A DNA stretch of 64,000 bases from CADEDV01 sp964437415 (GCA_964437415.1 CAYTGN010000003.1:1-64000), one strand, 5' to 3'. Shown: positions 32,480 through 41,820, counted from the first letter of the stretch. Translations and numbers: made by a program. Notes: a model not told the origin generated them from the letters alone.

Positions 32480-32605
32480 GTTTCCTATAAATTTGCAGCA
32501 AAGGGATATGAAATTTATCTATCTTCAAAATTGTTTAGTCCACATTACAAAAAAAGAAACGATTCTGTATCCGGAGACGTTTGCCTTTAAAAAGAAATCA
32601 ACTGT

Positions 32606-34135
32606 ATGAGCCCTGTTTTGCTTTTTTCCTTTGTGATCGGGTATTTTGTCTTGTTGCTGGTCGTTGCCTGGTACACTTCCCGAAACTCGAACAACGAATC
32701 TTTTTTTATCGGTAACAAGAGTAGCAACTGGATGCTGGTGGCCTTTGGCATGATCGGCACTTCACTGTCAGGCGTCACTTTTGTGAGTGTGCCCGGTGGG
32801 GTCGGTAGCAGTAACTTTTTTTATTACCAGGTAGTGCTGGGATACCTGCTGGGATATATTGTCATTGCTTTTGTGCTGTTGCCTTTGTACTACCGGATGA
32901 ACCTGACCAGCATCTACACTTATTTGGAAAAAAGATTTGGCATCAATGCACACAAAGCAGGAGCTTTCTTTTTTATTCTTTCAAGAACAGTTGGCGCCAC
33001 AGCCAGGTTATACCTTGTCATCAGCGTATTACAGATATTCATCTTTAACAAGCTGGGTATCCCTTTTGAAGCCACGGCCCTTGTGATCCTGGTATTGATC
33101 CTTCTTTACACATTTGAAGGAGGTGTGAAAACGATCATCTACACCGACACCCTGCAAACCACCGGGATGCTGGTGGGATTGGTGGCCTGTATCATTGTTA
33201 TCATAAAAGTATTGGGTACTGATTTTGGCGGGGCAATGTCTATGATGGCCGACAAAGGCTATACACAGATATTCAACTGGGATGTGAAGGCGGGTTCGTT
33301 TGCACTAAAACATATTGTTGGGGGCATGTTCATCGCCATTGCCATGACCGGTCTCGACCAGGAAATGATGCAAAAGAATATCAGTGTAAAAAACCTGAAA
33401 GATTCGCAAAAGAACATGATGACCTTTACGGCAGTGCTGATGGTCGTTAATTTCCTTTTCCTTGTGCTGGGAGGTGTGCTTTACCTGTATGCAGGAACAA
33501 AAGGCATCGCCGTTCCACCGGATGACCTGTTTCCCACGATTGCTCTGAGTGATGCATTCAGCGGAACGATCGGCATCATTTTCATCATTGCATTGATATC
33601 GGCCCTTTTCCCCAGTGTGGACGGCGCCATTACCTCCCTCACTTCCTGTTTTTGCATTGATATTTTGGGTATCAAAAAATCAACGGCCAGCGAAAAGGAG
33701 AAAAAAAGAACCAGGCTGAAAGTGCATTTTACTTTTGCCCTTGTGTTTTTTTTGATGGTGCTGCTCTTCAAATGGATCAACGATAAGCTTATTATTGATT
33801 TCATCCTGAAATTTGCAGGTATCACCTACGGCCCGCTATTAGGTTTGTTTGCTTTTGGCATCCTTACCAAGAGAAAACTAAACAATAAACTGATCTGGAC
33901 AGTGTGCATCATCGCCCCGCTACTGGCATTGGCAGTGGATATGCTCAGCAACCCGGCCTGGTATGAAGCCAAACTGCATGTGTCACTGGGATTGCAAAAC
34001 ATTTCAGACAGTATTTTCAACGGCTACAGGATCGGCAATGAGCTTATACTCATCAATGGCATTTTCACTTTCGCCGGTCTTTGGATGATCTCCCGGAAAT
34101 CTGCAGGTGAAACATTGGAAGCACAGCCTGCATAA
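32606..34135 (+). CDS. Sodium:solute symporter
   Basis: A 509-residue SSS-family transporter (LeuT fold) with about 13 membrane helices. The first helices carry the typical FFIGNKSSNWMLVAFGMIGTSLSGVTFVSVPG sequence, and the mid-region has TGLDQEMMQKNISVKNLKDSQKNM, common in Bacteroidota members. The substrate cannot be named. It has no operon partners; the O-methyltransferase promoter starts just after its stop codon. Confidence 0.92.
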   Translation: MSPVLLFSFVIGYFVLLLVVAWYTSRNSNNESFFIGNKSSNWMLVAFGMIGTSLSGVTFVSVPGGVGSSNFFYYQVVLGYLLGYIVIAFVLLPLYYRMNLTSIYTYLEKRFGINAHKAGAFFFILSRTVGATARLYLVISVLQIFIFNKLGIPFEATALVILVLILLYTFEGGVKTIIYTDTLQTTGMLVGLVACIIVIIKVLGTDFGGAMSMMADKGYTQIFNWDVKAGSFALKHIVGGMFIAIAMTGLDQEMMQKNISVKNLKDSQKNMMTFTAVLMVVNFLFLVLGGVLYLYAGTKGIAVPPDDLFPTIALSDAFSGTIGIIFIIALISALFPSVDGAITSLTSCFCIDILGIKKSTASEKEKKRTRLKVHFTFALVFFLMVLLFKWINDKLIIDFILKFAGITYGPLLGLFAFGILTKRKLNNKLIWTVCIIAPLLALAVDMLSNPAWYEAKLHVSLGLQNISDSIFNGYRIGNELILINGIFTFAGLWMISRKSAGETLEAQPA

Positions 34136-34138
34136 GTT

Positions 34139-34146
34139 TATCTTTG
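34139..34146 (+). promoter_or_regulatory. Predicted -7 element of the O-methyltransferase gene
   Basis: TATCTTTG fully matches TAnnTTTG. It begins three bases after the symporter stop codon and 17 bases before the TTG start at 34163. Confidence 0.6.
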
Positions 34147-34162
34147 CAGCAAAGGTTTCGCA

Positions 34163-34801
34163 TTGGAACTCATTCATTCCTTAGTTCAGCAATATGCTGA
34201 AAATTATTCTTCACCGGAAGATCCCTTGCTAAAAGAGGTGAACGACTACACCCTGCAGCATCATAAAGAATATGTGATGCTGAGCGGGCACCTGCAGGGT
34301 AAACTGCTGGAGATGATCAGTTGCATGATCCGGCCCCGCAGGATACTCGAAATAGGAACATTCACCGGCTACAGTGCCCTTTGCCTGGCTAAAGGACTGA
34401 CAGACGACGGACAACTTCATACGATTGAATTGAGGAAGGCAGATGCAAATAAGGCAAGGGAATTTTTTGACCGTTCTGCCTGTGGCCACCAGATACTATC
34501 ACATACCGGAAATGCGTTAGAGATCATACCATCGCTCCATGAAACATGGGACCTTGTTTTCATAGATGCAGACAAACCGGCTTATATGGCATATTTTAAC
34601 CTCGTTTTGCCCCGGCTTCGGAAAAACGGTTTTATTTTAGCAGACAATATTTTCTTCCATGGACAGGTACTGGAAGAACCGGTGAAAGGAAAAAGTGCCA
34701 AAGGCATCCGTGATTTTAATGAGTTTATCCGCAACCGGGATGATATTGAAAAAGTAATCCTGACCATCCGGGATGGTCTGTATCTTATCCGGAAATTATG
34801 A
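34163..34801 (+). CDS. SAM-dependent O-methyltransferase
   Basis: A 212-residue class I methyltransferase of the caffeoyl-CoA/catechol O-methyltransferase type. The SAM-binding motif is ILEIGTFTGYSALCLA (about residues 61-76). The metal/substrate motif is DLVFIDADKPAY, and ADNIFFHG is the third ligand region. It most likely starts at TTG (34163), because the next in-frame ATG is 38 codons in and would remove a conserved helix, while a -7 element lies just upstream. Its stop overlaps the next gene's start (ATGA). The substrate is unknown. Confidence 0.88.
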   Translation: MELIHSLVQQYAENYSSPEDPLLKEVNDYTLQHHKEYVMLSGHLQGKLLEMISCMIRPRRILEIGTFTGYSALCLAKGLTDDGQLHTIELRKADANKAREFFDRSACGHQILSHTGNALEIIPSLHETWDLVFIDADKPAYMAYFNLVLPRLRKNGFILADNIFFHGQVLEEPVKGKSAKGIRDFNEFIRNRDDIEKVILTIRDGLYLIRKL

Positions 34802-35865
34802 TCAACAAAATGAAAAAGCAGGTACTGATATTTTTTTGCTGTTTTTGTTTCATCGCCATTTCTTCTGCAAAAGCGCAGCAGCAGGAAGTGGTGAAAGAAT
34901 ACATCAGCCGCTTTAAAGACCTTGCCATGGAAGAAATGCAGCGCACCGGTGTGCCTGCCGCCATCAAACTGGCACAGGGTATTCATGAAACCGGTGCCGG
35001 CACCAGCCAGTTGGTGTTGAAATCAAATAATCATTTCGGCATCAAATGCAAAGCCAACTGGACAGGTGAATCCGTATCACACGATGATGATGAAAGAGGA
35101 GAATGTTTCCGTAAATATTCCGCCGCCGAAGATTCTTACCGTGACCATTCCGATTTTTTAAAGAACAGCAGCCGCTATGCATCACTGTTTACATTGGATC
35201 CTGCCGATTATAAAGGCTGGGCCAATGGTTTGAAAAAAGCCGGCTACGCCACCAACCCCAAATACCCCGCAGTGCTCATCAAACTGGTGGAAGATTACCA
35301 GTTGCAGGACTATACCCTTATTGCCATGGGAAAAAAGAAAAATACCGATGAGGGTATGGTGAGTGCCCTGTTGCTGACGGAAAAAGAGAACCCGGTTGCC
35401 GCAACACCTGTTGCTGTGATGAACAGCGAACCCAACATTACCCGTGAACATCCCAGCTATCCTGAAGGCATATTCAATATCAACGAAACTAAAGTGGTAT
35501 TTGTGAAAAGCGGCACAGCCTGGTTGTCGGTGGCGCAGCAATACAATATCCCGCTGGCAAGAATTTTTGAATTCAACGAAATGGAGCAAAGCGAAGCAGC
35601 CGAAAAAGACCAGTTGGTTTACCTGCAACGCAAACGCAAAACCGGCAAAACGGATTTTCATATCGTTGTTGCCGGGGAAACGCTGAATGATATTGCGCAA
35701 ATGCAGGCCATACGGCTTGAATCCCTGCTGGAATATAACCGGCTGGAGCCGGAAATGCAGCCTGTCATTGGTGAAAAACTATACCTGAGAAGTAAATCAC
35801 CGGATATGCCCCGTGTGATACCCAAACAACCGACATTGATCAACAAATGGAGCAAACAAAACTGA
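34798..35865 (+). CDS. Exported glucosaminidase with LysM domains
   Basis: A 355-residue peptidoglycan hydrolase. After a signal peptide (about 1-26) comes a glucosaminidase domain (about 35-165) with the catalytic Glu in LAQGIHETGAGTSQL and the SNNHFGIKCK motif. Two LysM-type peptidoglycan-binding repeats follow near the C-terminus (VKSGTAWLSVAQQYNIPLARIFEFN; VVAGETLNDIAQMQAIRLESLLEYN). It overlaps the O-methyltransferase stop by four bases. It likely remodels the cell wall in the periplasm. Confidence 0.92.
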   Translation: MINKMKKQVLIFFCCFCFIAISSAKAQQQEVVKEYISRFKDLAMEEMQRTGVPAAIKLAQGIHETGAGTSQLVLKSNNHFGIKCKANWTGESVSHDDDERGECFRKYSAAEDSYRDHSDFLKNSSRYASLFTLDPADYKGWANGLKKAGYATNPKYPAVLIKLVEDYQLQDYTLIAMGKKKNTDEGMVSALLLTEKENPVAATPVAVMNSEPNITREHPSYPEGIFNINETKVVFVKSGTAWLSVAQQYNIPLARIFEFNEMEQSEAAEKDQLVYLQRKRKTGKTDFHIVVAGETLNDIAQMQAIRLESLLEYNRLEPEMQPVIGEKLYLRSKSPDMPRVIPKQPTLINKWSKQN

Positions 35866-35872
35866 TGCTAAT

Positions 35873-36406
35873 ATGTCCCTGATAAAAGTGCATGATAAAA
35901 CTTTTGAAACTTACCTGTCTGAAGAAACCATCCAGCAACGGATAAAAGAACTGGCCGCAACCCTTAATAAAGATTATGCAGGCAAAAGAACTTTTTTTAT
36001 TGCCATCCTGAATGGTTCTTTCATGTTTGCTTCCGATCTTTTCAAACATCTTGAGATAGAAGCAGAACTTTGCTTCATCAAATTGGCTTCCTATAAAGGG
36101 ATGAAGTCTTCAGGCAATGTGGTCACTTCCATCGGGCTGGATGATGACCTGTTTGGAAAAGAAGTGGTGATAGTTGAAGATATTGTTGACACCGGCAAAA
36201 CACTTCATAATTTCTTGCCCAAACTGCTTCACCAGCAACCGAAATCGCTGAAGATTGTTACCCTGCTGCATAAATCAGAAGCCACCACTTACCCGTTGAC
36301 GCTGGATTATATAGGTTTTGACATTCCCAACAAGTTTGTTGTAGGCTATGGGCTGGATTATGATGGGTTGGGAAGAAACCTGAAAGAGATTTACCAACTG
36401 GTATGA
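35873..36406 (+). CDS. hpt: Hypoxanthine phosphoribosyltransferase
   Basis: A 177-residue purine salvage enzyme that makes IMP or GMP from hypoxanthine or guanine and PRPP. The PRPP-binding motif VVIVEDIVDTGKTL (about residues 99-112) and the LNGSFMFASDL loop are typical. DYIGFDIPNKFVVGYGLDYD carries the base-binding and metal residues. It begins seven bases after the glucosaminidase gene, so the two are probably co-transcribed. Confidence 0.94.
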   Translation: MSLIKVHDKTFETYLSEETIQQRIKELAATLNKDYAGKRTFFIAILNGSFMFASDLFKHLEIEAELCFIKLASYKGMKSSGNVVTSIGLDDDLFGKEVVIVEDIVDTGKTLHNFLPKLLHQQPKSLKIVTLLHKSEATTYPLTLDYIGFDIPNKFVVGYGLDYDGLGRNLKEIYQLV

Positions 36407-36458
36407 CAGCTTTGCCGCGCCATTGTTTTTTTGTACCTTATCAGCCCAAAATATCCAC

Positions 36459-38243
36459 TTGAAGACCGCTTGCCACATATTGCTGATGCTGATGATTGTT
36501 ACATCAGTTCCTGCGCAACAATACTACCTGCGTGGCGAGGTGAAAGACGAGTCCGGCAACTCTTTGCAAAATGTCAATATCAAATTACACCGCACCGGCT
36601 ACTTGTACAAAACAGGTGCTTATGGTTCTTTTGGCATCATCACCACTCACACAACTGACACGTTAACCTTTTACCTGGATGGCTACCGCCATGAACTGGT
36701 GGTGGCTAATGTGGACAATTATGTTACAGTGAAAATGAAGCTGCTGCCATCAACCGTAGCCACCGTTCGGAGGGACAAACTGTCTTCTTTTACCAAAGAC
36801 CTTGAAAAAGAAGAGCAGAAAAAATGGTTTGCCGGTGATGAAACCTATGCCAGCATTGTGGAGAACCGTTTTATCAACAGTAAAAAATTTCCCACCACGG
36901 GATTGTCGCTGAATGTTGACAGGGCTTCATACAGCAATATCCGCCGCTTTATCACATTAAACTCATTAGTCCCGCCCGATGCTGTAAGAATTGAGGAAAT
37001 GCTTAACTATTTCAATCTCGGCTACAACCAGCCGGAAGGCAACAACACCTTTCATTTCAAAACCACTCTCACGAACTGTCCGTGGAATGCAGAGAACCAG
37101 TTATTCTATGTAAATCTTTCATCAAAAAAAGTTGATATTGATACGCTGCCCCCAAGCCATCTTGTCTTTCTGATTGATGTGTCCGGTTCTATGGATATGA
37201 CAAACAGGCTTCCATTGCTGAAATCAGCGTTTAGGTTACTAGTTAATAATCTTAGGGAAAAAGATTCTGTTGCTATTGTTGTGTATGGCGGTGTCACCGG
37301 TATCATGCTGCACAGCACCGGCGGCGCTGAAAAAGAAAAAATATTAAACGCCATTGATGAACTGACCCCTGGTGGTTCCACTCCCGGTGAATCCGGCATA
37401 AGGCTTGCCTACAGTCTTGCAAAACGACATTTCATCCCCGGTGGCAACAACCGGGTGATACTGGCCACAGATGGCGATTTTAATGTAGGACTGAAAACAG
37501 AAGAAGAACTGGATGAACTGATCTCGCAACACCGGGAGACAGGCATCTATCTCACCTGTCTCGGAGTGGGTATGGGAAATTATAAGGATTCAAAGATCCA
37601 GACATTGGCGAAAAAGGGAAATGGCAATTTCGCTTACCTGGACAATTTCAAAGAAGCGGAAAAAGTGCTGCTTACTGAATTTACCCAAACATTATATTCT
37701 GTTGCCGATGATGCCTACATGAATATTGTTTTTAATCCGGATTATGTGAAAGAATACCGGCTGATCGGTTTTGACAACCGTGTTGGTGCCCTGAAAGATT
37801 CGTTGGCGATCGTGGAAGGCGGTGAGATCGGTTCGGGGCATTCCATGGTTGGTGTTTTTGAAATTGACCCAACTGATCTGAATAAAGCGGCGATAAAAGA
37901 TATATTCTATGATGGAAAGCTGGCCGACATCAACATACAATACCGGCTCCCGCATGACAGTATCCGTCTCGAAGCAAGCCATAGTACGCAGTTTTCTTTC
38001 ACCCCCTTTGCGCAATTGCCAAAGAACTACCGCTTCGCCGCTTCGGTTGTAATGTTTGGTTCATTATTACGGTCCTCTTCATTCACCAAAAATGTGAACT
38101 GGAATGATATTATCACCCTTGCCACACAGGCATCTGACACCGAAGACCTGTTGCAACAGGAATTTATCAGCCTGGTGCAACAGGCAAAAACACTTTACCT
38201 GAAGGTGAAAAAGAAAAGAGGGGCTTCGCTACTGCCCCGTTAG
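36459..38243 (+). CDS. Exported von Willebrand factor A protein (YfbK type)
   Basis: A 594-residue protein. A signal peptide (from the TTG start, MKTACHILLMLMIVTSVPAQ) leads into a carboxypeptidase-regulatory-like beta domain (about 20-90). Next is the VWA N-terminal domain (ETYASIVENRFINSKKFPTTG, NVDRASYSNIRRF), then the VWA domain with the metal site DVSGSM (about residue 240) and the C-terminal DUF3520-like part. I chose the TTG at 36459 because it gives a normal signal peptide; ATG starts further in would cut the signal. It probably binds proteins at the cell surface; its ligand is unknown. It runs in line with hpt after 52 bases and converges on dnaJ. Confidence 0.87.
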   Translation: MKTACHILLMLMIVTSVPAQQYYLRGEVKDESGNSLQNVNIKLHRTGYLYKTGAYGSFGIITTHTTDTLTFYLDGYRHELVVANVDNYVTVKMKLLPSTVATVRRDKLSSFTKDLEKEEQKKWFAGDETYASIVENRFINSKKFPTTGLSLNVDRASYSNIRRFITLNSLVPPDAVRIEEMLNYFNLGYNQPEGNNTFHFKTTLTNCPWNAENQLFYVNLSSKKVDIDTLPPSHLVFLIDVSGSMDMTNRLPLLKSAFRLLVNNLREKDSVAIVVYGGVTGIMLHSTGGAEKEKILNAIDELTPGGSTPGESGIRLAYSLAKRHFIPGGNNRVILATDGDFNVGLKTEEELDELISQHRETGIYLTCLGVGMGNYKDSKIQTLAKKGNGNFAYLDNFKEAEKVLLTEFTQTLYSVADDAYMNIVFNPDYVKEYRLIGFDNRVGALKDSLAIVEGGEIGSGHSMVGVFEIDPTDLNKAAIKDIFYDGKLADINIQYRLPHDSIRLEASHSTQFSFTPFAQLPKNYRFAASVVMFGSLLRSSSFTKNVNWNDIITLATQASDTEDLLQQEFISLVQQAKTLYLKVKKKRGASLLPR

Positions 38244-38249
38244 GAATAA

Positions 38250-39416
38250 TCAGGAAAACATCTCTCTCACTTTATCAAAAAAGCTCTTATCGCTTTTATC
38301 GGGATGTGGTTTGAAATTGGAAGAATGACTCAGCTTTTCCAGCATCGCCTTTTCTTCAGCGCTGACTTGTTGCGGAGTCCAGATATTTACATGTATCAAC
38401 TGGTCGCCTTTTTCGTAAGAGTTCACGGCAGGAAAACCTTTTCCTTTCAGCCGGAAAATTTTGCCGCTTTGTGTGCCGGGGGGAATTTTAATTTTTGCAC
38501 GGCCGTCAATGGTGGGCACTTCCACCTGTGTGCCGAAGACGGCATCGGTGAAAGAGATATGCAGTTCAAAAGCTACATTCAGTCCTTCCCGCTGCAATTC
38601 TTTGTGAGGTTCTTCTTCAATAAGGATGATCAGGTCGCCGGGCATGCCCCCTCTTTCACCGGCATTGCCCTTCCCGTTGATGCTTAACTGCATTCCTTCC
38701 TGCACACCGGCGGGTACTTCAATGCCTACAGTTTCTTCTGCATACATCCTGCCTTCGCCTTTGCAACTACCGCATTTGGCGGTCACGGTTGTTCCTTCAC
38801 CATTGCAGGTGGGGCAGGTCGTCACCGTTTGCATCTGCCCCAGGAAAGTATTCTGCACCCGTCTCACCTGCCCGCTGCCGCCACAGGTGCCGCAGGTTTG
38901 CACACTGCCTTTGTCTTTGGCCCCGCTGCCACTGCAAGTGTTGCAGGGAACATATTTTTTTACTTTGATGTTTTTGGTAACACCTTTTGCTATCTCTTCG
39001 TAAGTGAGTTTGAGTTTGATACGAAGATTGCTTCCTCTTACACCCCGGCTGCGTTGGCCGCCACCTCTTCGTTGTTGCCCGCCACCAAAGAAATTGCCAA
39101 AGAGATCATCGCCGAAAATATCTCCAAACTGGCTAAAGATATCTTCCATATTCATGCCGCCGCCACTGTAGCCGCCACGGCCATTCCCGCTTACACCCGC
39201 ATGTCCATAGCGGTCATACTGCGCTTTTTTATCCGCATCACTCAATATCTCGTAGGCTTCTGCCGCTTCCTTAAATTTTTCTTCTGCTGCTTTATCGCCG
39301 GGATTACGGTCCGGGTGGTATTGCATAGCCACTTTGCGGTAGGCCTTTTTGATCTCGTCTGCCGTTGCGCCTTTGCCCACTCCCAAAACTTCGTAATAAT
39401 CTCTTTTGTTCGCCAT
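38250..39416 (-). CDS. dnaJ: Chaperone DnaJ
   Basis: A 388-residue co-chaperone of DnaK. The J domain has the HPD tripeptide at residues 34-36. A Gly/Phe-rich linker (about 75-125, with many GGG and arginines) follows. The zinc domain has four CxxCxGxG repeats (CNTCSGSG, CGTCGGSG, CPTCNGEG, CGSCKGEG), followed by the substrate-binding C-terminal domains. It lies 12 bases after grpE on the same strand and forms an operon with it. dnaK is not in the window. Confidence 0.98.
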   Translation of the reverse strand: MANKRDYYEVLGVGKGATADEIKKAYRKVAMQYHPDRNPGDKAAEEKFKEAAEAYEILSDADKKAQYDRYGHAGVSGNGRGGYSGGGMNMEDIFSQFGDIFGDDLFGNFFGGGQQRRGGGQRSRGVRGSNLRIKLKLTYEEIAKGVTKNIKVKKYVPCNTCSGSGAKDKGSVQTCGTCGGSGQVRRVQNTFLGQMQTVTTCPTCNGEGTTVTAKCGSCKGEGRMYAEETVGIEVPAGVQEGMQLSINGKGNAGERGGMPGDLIILIEEEPHKELQREGLNVAFELHISFTDAVFGTQVEVPTIDGRAKIKIPPGTQSGKIFRLKGKGFPAVNSYEKGDQLIHVNIWTPQQVSAEEKAMLEKLSHSSNFKPHPDKSDKSFFDKVREMFS

Positions 39417-39428
39417 TAGCTGATAGCT

Positions 39429-40001
39429 TTATTTTCCCACCACCACTTTTGCATGGCGGATGATCTTGTCATTCAAATAATATCCTTTCACCACTTCATC
39501 CACCACTTTTCCTTTCAGTTCTTCTGCCGGTGAAGGTATTTCCGTAATAGCTTCATGAAGATCGGGATTGAATTCCTGGCTCACCGTTTCCATCACTTTT
39601 AAACCTCTTGCCTGGAGTGTGTGGCGAAGTTTATTGAACACCAGCATCACTCCTTCCTTGATGGCGGCAGCATCATCACTTGTTTCGAGTTGTTTTTGTG
39701 CCCGGTCGCAATCATCCAGCACATCCAGCAATTCGGTGATCACATCCCTGCCGGCTGTCTGGATCAGTTCCATTCTTTCTTTCGCATTACGGCGTTTGAA
39801 ATTCTCAAACTCGGCTACTTTGCGGAGGTATTTATCTTTTTCTTCCTCCAGTTCATTTTTCAGCCTTTCCAGCTCGGATTCTTCACCAATTGGTTCATTG
39901 AGATGCGTGGTTCCACTCTGGTTCTCATCAGTGTTAATGTCAAAACCCACATTGCTTTCAGGGGTGTTTTTTGTCTCTTCCTTCATATCTTTTTCTGCCA
40001 T
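39429..40001 (-). CDS. grpE: Nucleotide exchange factor GrpE
   Basis: A 190-residue protein that releases ADP from DnaK. It has an acidic, disordered N-terminus (about 1-45), a long coiled coil (ELERLKNELEEEKDKYLRKVAEFENFKRR) and the C-terminal beta domain with QEFNPDLHEAITEIPS and GYYLNDKIIRHAKVVV. I chose the ATG at 40001, giving MAEKDMKEETK. A full-match -7 element lies just upstream; a longer frame (to 40082) would run through the promoter and a repeat. Confidence 0.96.
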   Translation of the reverse strand: MAEKDMKEETKNTPESNVGFDINTDENQSGTTHLNEPIGEESELERLKNELEEEKDKYLRKVAEFENFKRRNAKERMELIQTAGRDVITELLDVLDDCDRAQKQLETSDDAAAIKEGVMLVFNKLRHTLQARGLKVMETVSQEFNPDLHEAITEIPSPAEELKGKVVDEVVKGYYLNDKIIRHAKVVVGK

Positions 40002-40018
40002 TTTGTACAAATTGTCTG

Positions 40019-40026
40019 CAAAGGTA
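40019..40026 (-). promoter_or_regulatory. Predicted grpE-dnaJ -7 promoter element
   Basis: On the minus strand TACCTTTG fully matches TAnnTTTG and ends 17 bases before the grpE ATG. Confidence 0.65.
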
Positions 40027-40085
40027 CGGTTGTCAAGAATACTGCCAATAGCGGGTTCGGGGACAAATTGGCTGGTATGCAAAAC

Positions 40086-40118
40086 AGGTATGCCATACTT
40101 TGAAAGGATGGCATACCT
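40086..40118. repeat. Inverted repeat element before rlmI (AGGTATGCCAT type)
   Basis: AGGTATGCCAT (40086-40096) and ATGGCATACCT (40108-40118) are exact reverse complements around ACTTTGAAAGG. Its layout parallels the arm of the element after pckA (26916-26932). Confidence 0.8.
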
Positions 40119-40129
40119 TGCAGCCCTTT

Positions 40130-41323
40130 ATGAACAAAGTTTTCCTGAAAAGAAGGATTTCGGCCCGGATCGCCAACGGCCACCCCTGGATATTTAACAA
40201 CGAAGTGGATTCCATAGCAGACGCAGCAGGTACTCCAATATCCGATGTGGAGCCGGGCAGCATTGTGGAAGTTTTTGGCCATGATAAAAAATTTACGGGC
40301 AAGGGGTATATTAATCCAAAATCTCAGATCATAGTACGTCTGCTGACAAGGGATAAGAAAGATGAGATCAATGAACAATTCTTTCATGACCGCATTGCCC
40401 AATGCTGGGAATACCGGAAAAAGATCGGCTATACCGAAAACTGCCGGCTTGTTTTTGGAGAAGCTGATTCATTGCCACAACTTATCATTGATAAATTCAA
40501 CGATCATTTTGTGATACAAACACTGACCTATGGCATGGATGTGTGGAAACCGGCCATTGTCAAAGCCCTGAACACTATCTTTTCTCCCAAAGGTATTTAT
40601 GAGAGAAATGATGTGCCGGTGAGAGAACTGGAAGGTTTGCCGCAACAAAAAGGATTTTTATCGGCGCCGTTTGATACAAAGATCGTCATCATCGAGAACG
40701 GGTTAAAATTTCATGTGGACATTGAAAACGGGCAAAAGACCGGTTACTTTTTAGACCAGCAGGATAACAGAAGATCCATTCAGCATATTGTGAAAGGGGC
40801 CGATGTGCTGGGCGCATTTACCTATACAGGCACTTTTGAAATTCATGCTGCACATTATGGAGCAAAATCTGTTTTGGGTTTAGACATTTCGGAAAATGCC
40901 GTGCAACAGGCAAACCGGAATGCAGCATTAAACAGCCTGGAGAATATCTGCCGTTTTGAAACAGCCAATGCCTTTGATGTGCTGAAACAATGGGGCAAAG
41001 AAGGGAAACAATATGATGTGGTGATGCTGGACCCGCCGGCATTTACCAAAAGCCGGGAAACTATTCAAAAAGCCATTACTGGTTATAAAGAAATCAATCT
41101 GCGGGGTATGAAGCTGGTGAAACCGGGTGGTTTCTTAGTTACTTCTTCCTGCACCAGTTTAGTAAATCCTGAAATGTTCCTGCAGATCATTGGTATGGCC
41201 GCTAAAGATGCCCGCCGAAAACTGAGACAGGTATGCTTCCAGGCCCAGGCGGCCGATCATCCCATTATCTGGAATTTAGAAAATACACAATACCTAAAAT
41301 TCTTGATTGTGCAGGTGCAATGA
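40130..41323 (+). CDS. rlmI: Class I rRNA large-subunit methyltransferase (RlmI-like)
   Basis: A 397-residue methyltransferase that by homology makes m5C1962 in 23S rRNA. An N-terminal PUA domain (about 1-75, with VFLKRRISARIANGHPWIFNNEV) is followed by a small linker domain and the SAM domain. That domain has KTGYFLDQQDNR, LGAFTYTGTFEIHAAHYGA, DPPAF and the SSCTSLV motif that would hold the catalytic Cys. I chose the ATG at 40130, giving MNKVFLKRR; an earlier in-frame ATG at 40100 would add residues encoded by an inverted repeat. Confidence 0.9.
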   Translation: MNKVFLKRRISARIANGHPWIFNNEVDSIADAAGTPISDVEPGSIVEVFGHDKKFTGKGYINPKSQIIVRLLTRDKKDEINEQFFHDRIAQCWEYRKKIGYTENCRLVFGEADSLPQLIIDKFNDHFVIQTLTYGMDVWKPAIVKALNTIFSPKGIYERNDVPVRELEGLPQQKGFLSAPFDTKIVIIENGLKFHVDIENGQKTGYFLDQQDNRRSIQHIVKGADVLGAFTYTGTFEIHAAHYGAKSVLGLDISENAVQQANRNAALNSLENICRFETANAFDVLKQWGKEGKQYDVVMLDPPAFTKSRETIQKAITGYKEINLRGMKLVKPGGFLVTSSCTSLVNPEMFLQIIGMAAKDARRKLRQVCFQAQAADHPIIWNLENTQYLKFLIVQVQ

Positions 41324-41347
41324 TAATAGTAAAGAAAAATGTAGTGA

Positions 41348-41716
41348 TTATTTCGAAACCTGAAATTTACCCGACTCAATAAGTTTGCCAGACTGGTCTC
41401 TTAAGTGATAGATATAAACACCGCGGTTGTATTCGGCGAGGTCAATTGTGGTTCTGGGGTTCACATTCTGGCTTTCATACATTTTGCGGCCCAGAAAACT
41501 GAAAACCTGGATAGAAAACCCTTTTTCATGTTCTTTTTGAAAATCGAAAGTAATGTATGTTGTTGCAGGATTCGGATAGAGCTTCAGCACTTTGTCATTA
41601 CCATCACCCGAAGGAATGCGGGAACCCTGGCCCTGTGAGCAAAGACCTGTGAACAATAAAATGAGTAGTATGGGTAGAACTCGTTTCAACGAAACAAATT
41701 TACTTTTATTTTCCAA
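41348..41716 (-). CDS. CTD-only T9SS mini-protein
   Basis: A 122-residue protein that is little more than a signal peptide (about 1-30, ending SQGQG) and a type A T9SS C-terminal sorting domain. The domain has LKLYPNPATTYITFDF, then IQVFSFLGRKMYES, YNRGVYIYHLRD and the closing GKFQVSK. Normally this domain is the tail of a large secreted cargo. Here only about 12 residues lie between signal and domain. It starts the minus-strand cluster shared with a peroxiredoxin, an SprF-like protein and a PKD adhesin. Confidence 0.85.
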   Translation of the reverse strand: MENKSKFVSLKRVLPILLILLFTGLCSQGQGSRIPSGDGNDKVLKLYPNPATTYITFDFQKEHEKGFSIQVFSFLGRKMYESQNVNPRTTIDLAEYNRGVYIYHLRDQSGKLIESGKFQVSK

Positions 41717-41820
41717 TTATAGACGCTTTTTCTGACATATGCAAAGTATTTGCCGCAAGAAAACTACGTTTTTTAACTTATTGGCCTTCAAGGTATTTGT
41801 GGAATATTTTAACGATTTTT

